Of a stretch of 64,000 nt of DNA, positions 43,499-51,321 are shown in pieces. How positions within the stretch are numbered: the stretch's first letter is position 1; every line of letters starts with the position of its first letter. The notes under the pieces are model-generated. The model was not told the origin of the DNA. It saw only the letters and a list, made by a program, of their open reading frames with translations, and did no database searches. Origin of the DNA: WHSW01 sp963846565 (GTDB lineage Bacteria; Actinomycetota; Thermoleophilia; Solirubrobacterales; 70-9). The position numbers and the translations under genes are program-made. The stretch is taken from assembly GCA_963846565.1 (NCBI GenBank), contig CAWJWL010000004.1:1-64000 (forward strand), in the 5' to 3' direction.

Positions 43499-44269
43499 TC
43501 AACCGGCCAACTTGCGCCGCTCGTACATGTTGAGGCGGAAGGGGCCTTCGTAGCCGAGCCGGCGGTAGACCGGTTCGCCCATCGCCGAGGCCTGGAGCGA
43601 GGAGGTCTCGAACCCGCGCTCGCGCGCATCCTGGAGCGCGACCGTCATCAGCCGCGTGGTGAGCCCGAGGCCGCGGTGATCCGAGTGGGTGGCGACGAAA
43701 TAGAAGCCGAGGTCGCCCCCGGCGTGGTCGATCGTCCCGAGCACGCATGCCGTCTCGCCGTCGACGCGAGCGCGGTACAGGCGCTCCGCGTCGGGCTTGA
43801 TCGCCAGCGCGCGCCCCATGCCGTCGTCGGGGTCGAGGTCGTAGGCGGCATCGTTCAGGCGGGCGAGCTCGGCAGCCTCGGCTTCGTCGTCCCAGTCGAG
43901 ATCGCCGATGTCGGGGGCCGTCCACTCGCCCAGGTCGAGGACCATCGCCAACGGCTTGCCGTCGAACCTGTGGCCCGCCGCCTCCAGGCCGGCGATTGCG
44001 TCGGTGTCGAACTCGGGAGCCCACACGGTCCACGCTTCGATCCCGGCCTCGTCGTAGTGGCGGGTGAGATCCTCGAGCACGTCGAGCAGGCGTGCCGCGT
44101 CGCTGTAGACGGCTGAGTTGGCGATCGAGCGGTTCGGACAGGCCGGAACCGCGACCCCGCGGACGCCGTCGCTCTCGAACAGGCCGGCGCCCTCGGAGCT
44201 CTCCGCCATCACCGCGACCCAGTCGGCCATCGCGGTCCACTGCAGCTCCCGTACCCGGTCGCGATCCAT
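43499..44269 (-). CDS. GNAT-family N-acetyltransferase, two-domain type
   Basis: This 256-residue protein has an N-terminal part that looks like a degenerate acetyltransferase half and a C-terminal GNAT domain: GDLGFYFVATHSDHRGLGLT (acetyl-CoA loop RGLGLT), LMTVALQDARERGFETSSLQ and the closing MGEPVYRRLGYEG motif. The start ATG 44269 is four bases after the methyltransferase stop, placing it third in the rhomboid-methyltransferase-GNAT operon. The substrate is unknown. Confidence 0.8.
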   Translation of the reverse strand: MDRDRVRELQWTAMADWVAVMAESSEGAGLFESDGVRGVAVPACPNRSIANSAVYSDAARLLDVLEDLTRHYDEAGIEAWTVWAPEFDTDAIAGLEAAGHRFDGKPLAMVLDLGEWTAPDIGDLDWDDEAEAAELARLNDAAYDLDPDDGMGRALAIKPDAERLYRARVDGETACVLGTIDHAGGDLGFYFVATHSDHRGLGLTTRLMTVALQDARERGFETSSLQASAMGEPVYRRLGYEGPFRLNMYERRKLAG

Positions 44270-44273
44270 GACC

Positions 44274-44939
44274 TCAGCGCTTGCGGGCGAGGGTGATGCC
44301 GTCGGCGATCGCGAGCATGACCGTGTCGACGCGCTCGTCGGCGGCGATCGTCTCGTTGATCCTCCTGATCGCCTCGACCGAATCGGGCGTGAAGTCGCCG
44401 GCGTCGCCGCCGTCGAGCACTCCACCGCCGGCGAGCACGTTGTCGACCGCGATCACGCCGCCAGGCCGCGTGCGGGCGAGCAGCTGCTCGTAGTAGCCGG
44501 AGTAGCCGGTCTTGTCGGCGTCGATGAAGGCGAAGTCGAAGAGCTCACGTTCGGGCAGAGCCGCGAGCGTGTCGCCCGCCGCACCGATCCGGATCTCGAC
44601 CCGGTCGGACACCCCGGCTCGCGCGAGGTTTGCGGCAGCCGTCTCCGCGTACTCCTCGGAAAGCTCGCAGGCGACGAGCCGGCCGCCGGGCTCGAGGCCG
44701 CGGGCGATGCAGATCGCCGAGTAGCCGGTGAAGGTGCCGAGCTCGATCGCCTCGCGGGCGCCGATCAGGTGGCAGAGCATCGTCAGAAAGGCGCCCTGAT
44801 CGGCCGCAACCTGCATGCCCGCGACCGAGCCCATCGCCGCGGCCTCCTCCTGGATCTGGCGCAGGACCTCGTCCTGGCGCGCCCCGTGGGCGACGACATA
44901 GTCGTGGAGCTCGTCGTCGAGCGGCGTGAACTTGCTCAT
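44274..44939 (-). CDS. Class I SAM-dependent O-methyltransferase (family 3, COMT-like)
   Basis: This 221-residue protein has the SAM-binding motif AIELGTFTGYSAICIARGL, LVACELSEEYAETAAANL, the metal/catalytic motif FAFIDADKTGYSGYYEQLLA and the GGVIAVDNVLAGG strand of the catechol-O-methyltransferase-like family. It methylates a small phenolic or catechol substrate, identity unknown. Its start directly abuts the upstream rhomboid-like gene's stop, so they are co-transcribed. Confidence 0.88.
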   Translation of the reverse strand: MSKFTPLDDELHDYVVAHGARQDEVLRQIQEEAAAMGSVAGMQVAADQGAFLTMLCHLIGAREAIELGTFTGYSAICIARGLEPGGRLVACELSEEYAETAAANLARAGVSDRVEIRIGAAGDTLAALPERELFDFAFIDADKTGYSGYYEQLLARTRPGGVIAVDNVLAGGGVLDGGDAGDFTPDSVEAIRRINETIAADERVDTVMLAIADGITLARKR

Positions 44940-45740
44940 CTACCGGGTCTCCCTCCGCCTCCCGACCGAGGCGGCAAAGCCACAGGCGGCGCCGACGAGT
45001 CCGCCGACGATGCCGGCCCACGGGTTGGCGAAGTCCTCGACCAGCGGCAGCGCGAGCAGGACCGCCGCGGCGACGGCGACGGCGATCCGGTCGTACTCCT
45101 CCGTCGGGTCGGCACGGCACTCGGCCTCGCGCATCACGAGCCACGCGGCGAGCGCCCCGAGCGCGATCGCGTTGCCCCCGGCGGCGACCGGGAGTCCGTC
45201 TCCGAGCGCGGAGTCGAGACCATCGGCGGCGAGCATCCCGAGCGAGCCTGTGCCGAGGACGAGGAGCAGCGCTCCGACGGTCCCGACGCGACGTTCGATC
45301 GCCGGAAGGAAGATCGCGATCGCGATGCCGCAGGCGAAGAGGTAGCCGATGTCGTCGTAGATGTAGGACGCGGTGAAGTAGCGCCACCACTCGTCGCCGA
45401 CCGGCCCGGCGATCGCGCCGAGCTCGTAGACGGAAAGGTTCGAGGCGCGCTCGACGATGACGAGGATCGCCGAGGCGGCGAGGACGATGATCGAGGAGAG
45501 CTGGCGCTGGGCGAGATCCTCGACCCCGACGCGCCGCTCGGCAAGCCGGTTGCGCCGCTCCGCGGCCTTGCGCCGGCGGCGGTCGTGCCTGTCCTCCTGG
45601 ACCCGGACCTCGTCGCCGACGCGCTCGAGCTTCGGCGCCCGCTTGCGCAGCCGGGTGCCGCAATACGGGCACTCCGTCACGTACGGGCTCACCTCCGACC
45701 CACAGCTCTTACAAACGACCGAAAGCCCCGTATCGCTCAC
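44940..45740 (-). CDS. Zinc-ribbon rhomboid-like membrane pseudoprotease
   Basis: An N-terminal zinc ribbon (CKSCGSEVSPYVTECPYCGT) is joined by a basic linker to a six-helix rhomboid-like domain (DEWWRYFTASYIYDDIGYLF, FLPAIERRVGTVGALLLVL). The catalytic residues seem lost: GGNAIALGALAAWL stands where GxSG is expected, and the later His position reads NPWAGIVGGLVG. It is therefore probably an inactive iRhom-like scaffold. GTG 45740 is preferred because TATGCT (45753-45748) is seven bases upstream; ATG 45752 would fall inside that -10 box. It heads an operon with a methyltransferase and a GNAT gene. Confidence 0.7.
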   Translation of the reverse strand: MSDTGLSVVCKSCGSEVSPYVTECPYCGTRLRKRAPKLERVGDEVRVQEDRHDRRRRKAAERRNRLAERRVGVEDLAQRQLSSIIVLAASAILVIVERASNLSVYELGAIAGPVGDEWWRYFTASYIYDDIGYLFACGIAIAIFLPAIERRVGTVGALLLVLGTGSLGMLAADGLDSALGDGLPVAAGGNAIALGALAAWLVMREAECRADPTEEYDRIAVAVAAAVLLALPLVEDFANPWAGIVGGLVGAACGFAASVGRRRETR

Positions 45741-45780
45741 GCCTCCGAGCATACCTTTGCGTTTCGGGGGGCACGGTCAC

Positions 45781-45827
45781 CGAGACGGGGCTTGTGGGTT
45801 ATATGCACCCCGATCCTTCGTCTCGCG
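45781..45827 (+). repeat. 47-bp flanking direct repeat, left copy
   Basis: This copy matches 46714-46760 at 41 of 47 positions in the same orientation. Its ends form an inverted pair CGAGACG/CGTCTCG, and the centre carries TATATGCACCC, whose ATG is the start of the AbiEi-DUF559 gene. Confidence 0.75.
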
Positions 45828-46765
45828 TGGATCTGGCAATCGCCGCACTGGCGGGCGCGCAGCACGGCGTCGTCTCGCACGCGCAGCTGATTGCCGTGGG
45901 GGCGACGCTCGACTCGATCAAGTGGAGGCTGAGGACCGGCAGGCTGCACCGGCTTCACCGCGGCGTCTACCTTGTCGGACACGCGGTTCAGCCCCCCCGC
46001 GCGGCGGAGATGGCGGCGCAACTCGCCTGCGAGCCGCGCTCGCAGATCAGCCACCGAAGCGCCGCGGTCATGCTCGAGCTGATCGCGGCGAGCGAGCAGC
46101 GCGGGCCGGTGGATGTGACCGTGATCGGCCGGGATCCAAATCGGCAAGAGGGCATCCGACTCCACCGCGTCGCGCACCTCGAGCCCTGGGAGATCGAGCA
46201 ACAGGGCGCGATCCGGCTCACCTCGCCGGCCCGGACGTTGCTCGACCTTGCCGCCGTCGCCCGCCCGTGGGAGCTCGAGAATGCTGTCGCGCAGGCGCGC
46301 CGGAAGAAGCGCGTCTCCGACGCCGAGATCGATGATCAGATCGCGCGCAACCCCGGCCGACGTGGTGTGCGGCGGCTTCGCCGGCTGCGCGAGATCGAGG
46401 GTGGCCCGGCGCTCAGCCGTTCTCGGCCCGAGCGCCGCCTCCTCCGCCTGATTCGCTCTTCCTCACTGCCGACCCCGAAGACGAATGAGGTGGTCTGCGG
46501 GCTCGAGGTAGACATGGCGTGGCCGGAGCACAAGCTCGTTGTCGAGTTCGACAGCCGCGAGTTCCACTCGGATCCGCTCGCCTTCGAGCGCGACCGCCTC
46601 CGCGATGCCCGCCTTGTCGCCAACGGCTACCGCGTCATACGCATCACCCACCGAGAGCTCCGCGACGCACCACAACGCGTCGTCAACCACATCCGGCAGG
46701 CCCGCCGCGCCATCGAGACGGGACTTAGGGGTGATATGCACCCGGAACCTTCGTCTCGCGGTTAG
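45803..46765 (+). CDS. AbiEi-type winged-helix plus DUF559 nuclease-like protein
   Basis: This 320-residue protein begins with an AbiEi antitoxin-like winged helix (VVSHAQLIAVGATLDSIKWR, LHRLHRGVYLVGHA). A middle region includes LTSPARTLLDLAAVA, and the C-terminal DUF559 domain is related to very-short-patch-repair endonucleases (EVDMAWPEHKLVVEFDSREF, RDARLVANGYRVIRITHREL), with PD-(D/E)xK-like Asp and Glu in VDMAWPEHKLVVEFDS. No AbiEii toxin is next to it. ATG 45803, or GTG 45794, lies within the left 47-bp repeat, and the last 16 codons lie within the right one, suggesting a repeat-bounded cassette. Confidence 0.75.
   Translation: MHPDPSSRVDLAIAALAGAQHGVVSHAQLIAVGATLDSIKWRLRTGRLHRLHRGVYLVGHAVQPPRAAEMAAQLACEPRSQISHRSAAVMLELIAASEQRGPVDVTVIGRDPNRQEGIRLHRVAHLEPWEIEQQGAIRLTSPARTLLDLAAVARPWELENAVAQARRKKRVSDAEIDDQIARNPGRRGVRRLRRLREIEGGPALSRSRPERRLLRLIRSSSLPTPKTNEVVCGLEVDMAWPEHKLVVEFDSREFHSDPLAFERDRLRDARLVANGYRVIRITHRELRDAPQRVVNHIRQARRAIETGLRGDMHPEPSSRG
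46714..46760 (+). repeat. 47-bp flanking direct repeat, right copy
   Basis: It matches 45781-45827 at 41 of 47 positions. It encodes the last residues of the AbiEi-DUF559 protein (ETGLRGDMHPEPSSR), mirroring its N-terminal MHPDPSSR, and ends three bases before the stop codon at 46763. Confidence 0.75.
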
Positions 46766-47877
46766 GGGCGGGTCGCGGCCGCGATCTCGGCCACGAGGGC
46801 CGGAAGGTCCTCGCAGGCGTCTGCCAGCGCCAGCTGGCGGTGGGCTCCGGTGCCGTGGTCGAGCAGGTCGTGGATGCCTTGGAGCTCGGCGGTGCAGCCG
46901 AGCTCCTCGGCGTTCGGGGCCAAGCGGCGGAGGAGGTCTCTCGCCATCTCCTTCGCCGGCACCTGCTCGCCGGCGCGGAAGTCGATCAGGCGTCCGTCGG
47001 TGCCCCAGCGGGCGGCGCGAATCTTGTTGTCGTCGATGAGCTCGGAGGGGTACTCGACCAACGGCTCCTCGGCGTCGTAGGCGGTGCTCATCCGGTGGGC
47101 GAGGCAGAGGTTGAGCGCCGCGAGCGCGACCGTGTGCTCCACGTGGGTCTGCTGGTCGAAGATCCGGGTCTCGACCGTGCCGAGGTTCGGATGGGGGCGC
47201 ACGTCCCACCACAGGAACGTGTAGTCCTCGATCGCGCCGGCGCGCATCATCAGCTCGATCCGGTGGGAGAAGATCTCCCAGGTGCCGTAGTGCGGCGGGA
47301 TCCCCTCGCGGGGGAAGGCGCGGAAGACCGGCACCCGCGAGGACATCAGCCCGGTGCGGTTGCCGACCCAGAACGGTGAGTTGGCGGAGATGGCGAGAAA
47401 GAGCGGCAGGTAGCGGCGGATCCCGTCGGCGACGTAGATCGCCTTGTCGGCACCCTCGATCGCGACGTGGACGTGGGTGCCGAAGATGAGCTCGTTCGTG
47501 GCGATCACGCCGAGCTCGTCGACGAGCTCGTGGTAGCGCGGGTTGTCGACGATGTCCTGGTCTTCGGGGAGCGCGAACGGGTGCGTCGCCGAGGCGCCGA
47601 TCGCGAGGCCGAGGCTCTCGGCCGCGTCGATGACCCCGTTTCGCAAGCCGACCAGGGCGGTGTGCGCCTCGGCGACGTTCGCGCACGGCAGCGTCGCGAT
47701 CTCGAGCACCGACTGCATCAGCTCCGGCTTCACCTGGTCGCGCATCTCGGCCGGGATCGCCTTCATCAGCGGCTCGATCGCCTGCGCGCAGTTCCACCCC
47801 TCCTGCGGATCGAGGATCATCAGCTCCTCTTCCACGCCGAGCGTGTACGGCGGCCCCGTGAATTTGTGCTGGAGCAA
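46762..47877 (-). CDS. Carboxylate-amine ligase (GCS2 family, YbdK-like)
   Basis: This 371-residue ATP-dependent carboxylate-amine ligase has the family's LGVEEELMILDP motif at the start, ATNELIFGTHVHVAI, NSPFWVGNRTGLMSSRVPVF and RPHPNLGTVETRIFDQQT, all part of the glutamate-cysteine ligase type 2 fold. Weak gamma-glutamylcysteine synthesis is known for some members; the real substrate is uncertain. TTG 47877 is exactly seven bases after a TAGGCT -10 box (47890-47885), so it is a leaderless start. It is divergent from the aldolase gene. Confidence 0.85.
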   Translation of the reverse strand: MLQHKFTGPPYTLGVEEELMILDPQEGWNCAQAIEPLMKAIPAEMRDQVKPELMQSVLEIATLPCANVAEAHTALVGLRNGVIDAAESLGLAIGASATHPFALPEDQDIVDNPRYHELVDELGVIATNELIFGTHVHVAIEGADKAIYVADGIRRYLPLFLAISANSPFWVGNRTGLMSSRVPVFRAFPREGIPPHYGTWEIFSHRIELMMRAGAIEDYTFLWWDVRPHPNLGTVETRIFDQQTHVEHTVALAALNLCLAHRMSTAYDAEEPLVEYPSELIDDNKIRAARWGTDGRLIDFRAGEQVPAKEMARDLLRRLAPNAEELGCTAELQGIHDLLDHGTGAHRQLALADACEDLPALVAEIAAATRP

Positions 47878-47884
47878 GGTTGCG

Positions 47885-47894
47885 AGCCTATACT
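47885..47894. promoter_or_regulatory. Overlapping divergent -10 boxes (GCS2 ligase and aldolase)
   Basis: TAGGCT on the minus strand (47890-47885) and TATACT on the plus strand (47889-47894) share two base pairs, so polymerase at one promoter must exclude the other. The minus-strand transcript would be leaderless; the plus-strand one has a leader of about 36 bases before ATG 47937. Confidence 0.65.
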
Positions 47895-47936
47895 CAGGCG
47901 GCTCTTAGACCCGAGAAATCACGTCCAAAGGTAGGT

Positions 47937-48857
47937 ATGGAACTCACCAGCGCGACCGAGCAGAAGTCCCTTCTCGCCACCCTCGCCCCCGGCAAGCGCA
48001 CCCGCCTGCGCCGCCTCCTGTTCGAGTTCGGCCCAGGCAACGGGACGCTCCTGCTGCTGCCGATCGACCAGGGAATCGAGCACGGACCGCGCGACTTCTT
48101 CCCCAACCCGGCCTCGAAGGACCCCGAGTACCAGTTCCGCCTCGCGGCCGAGGCCGGCTACTCGGCGATCGCCTGCCAGATCGGCCTGGCGGAGAAGTAC
48201 TACCCCGACTACGCGGGCCAGGTGCCGCTCCTGCTGAAGGTGAACGGGAAGACCGACGTCCCCTCCTCCGACGATGCCTTCTCGACCACCAACGCCTCGG
48301 TCGAGGACGCCGTGCGCCTCGGCGCCGACGCCGTCGGCTACACCCTCTACGTCGGCTCGCCCCGCCAGGACCAGGACCTCCTGCAGCTGAGGGGCGTGCG
48401 CGAGGACTGCGACCGCTTCGGCATGCCGCTCGTCGTCTGGGCCTACCCGCGCGGCTCGGCGCTCGACGCGAAGGGCGGACAGACGACCTTCTACGCGATC
48501 GACTACGCCGCCCGCATGGCGATGGAGATGGGCGCCGACGTGGTCAAGCTCAACATGCCGAAGATCGACCCCGACAAGGACAAGCTCACCCCCGCTCCCT
48601 ACAACGAGCTCGAGGTCTCCCCCGAAGAGGCCGTGCGCCACGTGGTCGAGTCGGCCGGTCGCTCGCTGGTCGTGCTCTCCGGCGGCTCGAAGGTCGACGA
48701 CGACAAGCTCCTGAGCCAGACCCGCTACATCATGGAGGCGGGCGGCTCGGGCGTCATCTACGGGCGCAATGTCTGGCAGCGGGAGTGGTCGGAGGCGCTC
48801 GAGATCGTCGACCAGATCAAGGAGATCATGCTCTCGAGCGTCAGGCGGATCCCGTAG
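47937..48857 (+). CDS. Class I fructose-bisphosphate aldolase, DhnA/FbaB type
   Basis: This 306-residue aldolase of the archaeal-type class I family cleaves fructose-1,6-bisphosphate to triose phosphates in glycolysis and gluconeogenesis. Key parts are LLLLPIDQGIEHGPRDFF, QIGLAEKYYPDYAGQVPLLL, GADAVGYTLYVGS, the Schiff-base Lys in ADVVKLNMPKIDPDK (about residue 203) and VLSGGSKVDDDKLL for phosphate binding. ATG 47937 follows a weak ribosome-binding site (GTAGGT). It is divergent from the GCS2 ligase. Confidence 0.9.
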   Translation: MELTSATEQKSLLATLAPGKRTRLRRLLFEFGPGNGTLLLLPIDQGIEHGPRDFFPNPASKDPEYQFRLAAEAGYSAIACQIGLAEKYYPDYAGQVPLLLKVNGKTDVPSSDDAFSTTNASVEDAVRLGADAVGYTLYVGSPRQDQDLLQLRGVREDCDRFGMPLVVWAYPRGSALDAKGGQTTFYAIDYAARMAMEMGADVVKLNMPKIDPDKDKLTPAPYNELEVSPEEAVRHVVESAGRSLVVLSGGSKVDDDKLLSQTRYIMEAGGSGVIYGRNVWQREWSEALEIVDQIKEIMLSSVRRIP

Positions 48858-48990
48858 CCACCGACGTTTGAGAGTTCGCCAAAAGGCTTGAGCGGGCCGG
48901 CGGGCCGCCGCACCATCCGGATGAACGGGCTCGCGCTCGTCGACGGTGGGCGCTTCCGCCTCGTCCTTCCCGATGCGAAGCGCGCCAGTC

Positions 48991-49018
48991 CGCGAGCGCC
49001 CTGCAAGCGGCGCTCGCG
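48991..49018 (+). terminator. Perfect 10-bp hairpin upstream of the thermonuclease gene
   Basis: CGCGAGCGCC and GGCGCTCGCG pair perfectly around an eight-base loop and are followed by TCTTA. It probably ends aldolase transcription. The preceding bases after the aldolase stop (48858-48990) contain no gene I can support. Confidence 0.7.
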
Positions 49019-49048
49019 TCTTAAGCGCCACCCGCCACACTCCCGCCG

Positions 49049-49576
49049 ATGAGCGGAGTTCGACCAGCGGCCCTGCGTGCCACCACGGTCTTCGCCGTCC
49101 TCGCCGGGCTGCTCCTCGCCGGCTGCACGGATGAGGACAAGCCGCGTCGCGTGGGCGCTTCCGAGCCCGGACGTGGCTTGGTCGTCCCGGTGCTCGACGT
49201 CGTCGACGGCGACACGATCCACGTGCGCCTCGGTGGCGAGAACGAAAGCGTGCGCTACATCGGCATCGACACCCCCGAGGTCGACCCGAACATCGGCGTC
49301 GAGTGCTTCGGCAAGGACGCGAGCGACGAGAACCGTCGCCTCGTCGAGGGACGCGACGTGCGCCTCGTCTTCGACGCGGAGGAGCGCGACCGCTACGGCC
49401 GCCTGCTCGCCTACATCTACCGCCAGCCCGACGACCTCTTCGTCAACGCCGAGCTGATCGAGGGCGGCTACGCGCGCACGCTGACGATCGAGCCCAACGA
49501 CTCGTTCGCCGACAAGCTGGATCAGCTCGAGCAGGCGGCCGCGAATGCGGGGCGCGGGTTGTGGGGTGCGTGCTAG
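49049..49576 (+). CDS. Thermonuclease-family (SNase) lipoprotein
   Basis: This 175-residue secreted nuclease is anchored as a lipoprotein: signal helix TTVFAVLAGLLLAGC with lipobox LAGC (Cys about 26). The OB-fold SNase domain has DVVDGDTIHVRL, RYIGIDTPEVDPN (metal-binding Asp), the catalytic Arg/Glu pattern in FDAEERDRYGRLLAYIY, and LIEGGYARTLTIEPND. It digests extracellular DNA or RNA in a calcium-dependent way. It is monocistronic and follows a strong hairpin. Confidence 0.88.
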   Translation: MSGVRPAALRATTVFAVLAGLLLAGCTDEDKPRRVGASEPGRGLVVPVLDVVDGDTIHVRLGGENESVRYIGIDTPEVDPNIGVECFGKDASDENRRLVEGRDVRLVFDAEERDRYGRLLAYIYRQPDDLFVNAELIEGGYARTLTIEPNDSFADKLDQLEQAAANAGRGLWGAC

Positions 49577-49603
49577 GGCCCGGCAAGCGCGTGCCCCGGA
49601 GGC

Positions 49604-50584
49604 TCAGGCGAAGATCTCCTCGAACGATGGCTCCTCGGCAGCGCCACGACGGACCGCGCCCGGCGAGGAGCCGGTGACCCGCTTGAAGGCGCGGGCGAAG
49701 GCGGCCTCGGAGCGATAGCCGAGGCGGTCGGCGAGCGCGCCGACGGTCGCCTGCTCGGAGCGCAGCGCCTCGTGGGCGACCTGCATCCGCCACCTGGTCA
49801 CGTACTGCATCGCCGGTTCCCCGACCATCTCGGAGAAGCGGGCCGCGAACGCGGAGCGCGACATCGCCAGCTCGCCGGCGAGTGCCGCGACCGTCCACGC
49901 CCGCGCGGGATCACGGTGGATCAGCGAGAGCGCGTGGCCGATCTGCGGGTCCTGCAGGGCCCCGAGCCAGCCGCTGTGCGCCGCCGGGTCGGTCTCGATC
50001 CAGGAGCGGATCGCCTGGATCACGAGGATGTCGCCGAGGCGGGTGATCACCGCCTCTCCCCCGGGCCGCAGCTCGCGAGCCTCGGCCGCCATCAGGCGCA
50101 GGGTGGCGTCGATCCGGTCGAGCTGCGTCGAGGCCGAGGCCTCGACGTGGACGATCGGAGGCAGGATCTCGACCAGATTGCGGGCGGCCGGATGGTCGAA
50201 GCGGACGGCGCCGCAGAGCAGCGTCGTCGGCGCGCCGCCACCGCCGTGATGGATGACCTCGTAGCGCTCGCTGATCACCTCGCGCTCGAGGTCGAGGATG
50301 CCGTAGGTCGGCGCGTCGCCCTCGCTGCGAAGCGCGTGACCGTCGCCGTGAGGAACCAGGGCGAGATCCCCGCGGCCGAGCCAGCGCGACTCGTCGCCGC
50401 GCTCGAGCAGCGTCGCGCCCGAAACGACGACGTGAAACCACACGTACCCCGGCATCGGCGGCAGCGTCAATCCCCACGGCGCCGTCAACTCCGACCGCGC
50501 GTAGAAGGCGCCGTTCATGCGGACGTGATGGAGCGCCTCGCCGAGCGGGTCGGTGGGCGCCCATGGGTCGACGTTCTCGAGCAT
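49604..50584 (-). CDS. AraC-family regulator with cupin sensor domain
   Basis: This 326-residue protein has an N-terminal cupin-type sensor (VWFHVVVSGATLLERGDESR, GRGDLALVPHGDGHAL) and a C-terminal double helix-turn-helix of the AraC type (TVAALAGELAMSRSAFAARF, ALADRLGYRSEAAFARAFKR, VTGSSPGAVRR). ATG 50584 follows TGCTTTACT by seven bases, a likely extended -10. It is divergent from the cupin and NmrA genes, which it probably controls. Confidence 0.85.
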   Translation of the reverse strand: MLENVDPWAPTDPLGEALHHVRMNGAFYARSELTAPWGLTLPPMPGYVWFHVVVSGATLLERGDESRWLGRGDLALVPHGDGHALRSEGDAPTYGILDLEREVISERYEVIHHGGGGAPTTLLCGAVRFDHPAARNLVEILPPIVHVEASASTQLDRIDATLRLMAAEARELRPGGEAVITRLGDILVIQAIRSWIETDPAAHSGWLGALQDPQIGHALSLIHRDPARAWTVAALAGELAMSRSAFAARFSEMVGEPAMQYVTRWRMQVAHEALRSEQATVGALADRLGYRSEAAFARAFKRVTGSSPGAVRRGAAEEPSFEEIFA

Positions 50585-50725
50585 GCGAGGCAGTAAAGCA
50601 CGGCCTTTGTCGATAAGCCAGCCATCTGGACGATCAAGCATGAATTTGCGCAATCTGAACATAGACACGCCGCCTCACATCGCTGAAACTGGACGCACAG
50701 TGCAGTCGATTGAACGGAGAATGAG

Positions 50726-51283
50726 ATGATCACCCCAGGAGAGACGCTCGAGAACCCCGTCACGGGCGAGCGCTTCGCCTTCACCGACACCGCGGCAACG
50801 AGCGACGGCGAGCTGCTCGCCTTCGACTTCGCCCTGAAACCGGGCGGCGCCGTACCGCTCCCACACGTCCATCCGGAGCAGACCGAGCGCTTCGAGATCA
50901 CCGACGGGGAGATGACCTTCAAGGTCGGTCTGCGCAAGGTCGTCGCCGGCCCCGGCGACGTGGTCGAGGTCGCCCCCGGCGTCGCTCACTCGTTCGCGAA
51001 CACGGGCGACGAGGAGGCTCGCCTGCGCGTCGAGGTGCGGCCGGCGCTGGCGATGGAGGACATGTTCGCCGAGGTGATCGCGATGGCCGAGGCCGGGCGG
51101 ATGAACAAGCGCGGGATGCCCCGCAACCTGCTCGACCTGGCGCTGCTCGCCCGCACATACGACCGTGAGGCACACGCGCCGGTGATCGGCCGCCGCATGC
51201 AGCGGTTCCTGCTGGCGCCGCTCGTCTTCTTCGCCCGCCGGCGCCGCCGCCGCGGCCTCACGCCCGTTCACTCGGGCGCCTGA
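50726..51283 (+). CDS. Cupin-domain protein
   Basis: This 185-residue single cupin has the two metal-binding motifs PLPHVHPEQTERFEITDGEM and GPGDVVEVAPGVAHSFANTG; His-His-Glu and the second-motif His are present. The C-terminal 60 residues are helical and basic (RMQRFLLAPLVFFARRRRRR), perhaps membrane-associated. GGAGA precedes ATG 50726. The following NmrA-type gene is 38 bases away and the AraC regulator is divergent, so the three genes form one inducible unit. The substrate is unknown. Confidence 0.8.
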   Translation: MITPGETLENPVTGERFAFTDTAATSDGELLAFDFALKPGGAVPLPHVHPEQTERFEITDGEMTFKVGLRKVVAGPGDVVEVAPGVAHSFANTGDEEARLRVEVRPALAMEDMFAEVIAMAEAGRMNKRGMPRNLLDLALLARTYDREAHAPVIGRRMQRFLLAPLVFFARRRRRRGLTPVHSGA

Positions 51284-51321
51284 CGCCCCCTGACGACAAC
51301 CCGGAAGGGACAGACACACAC

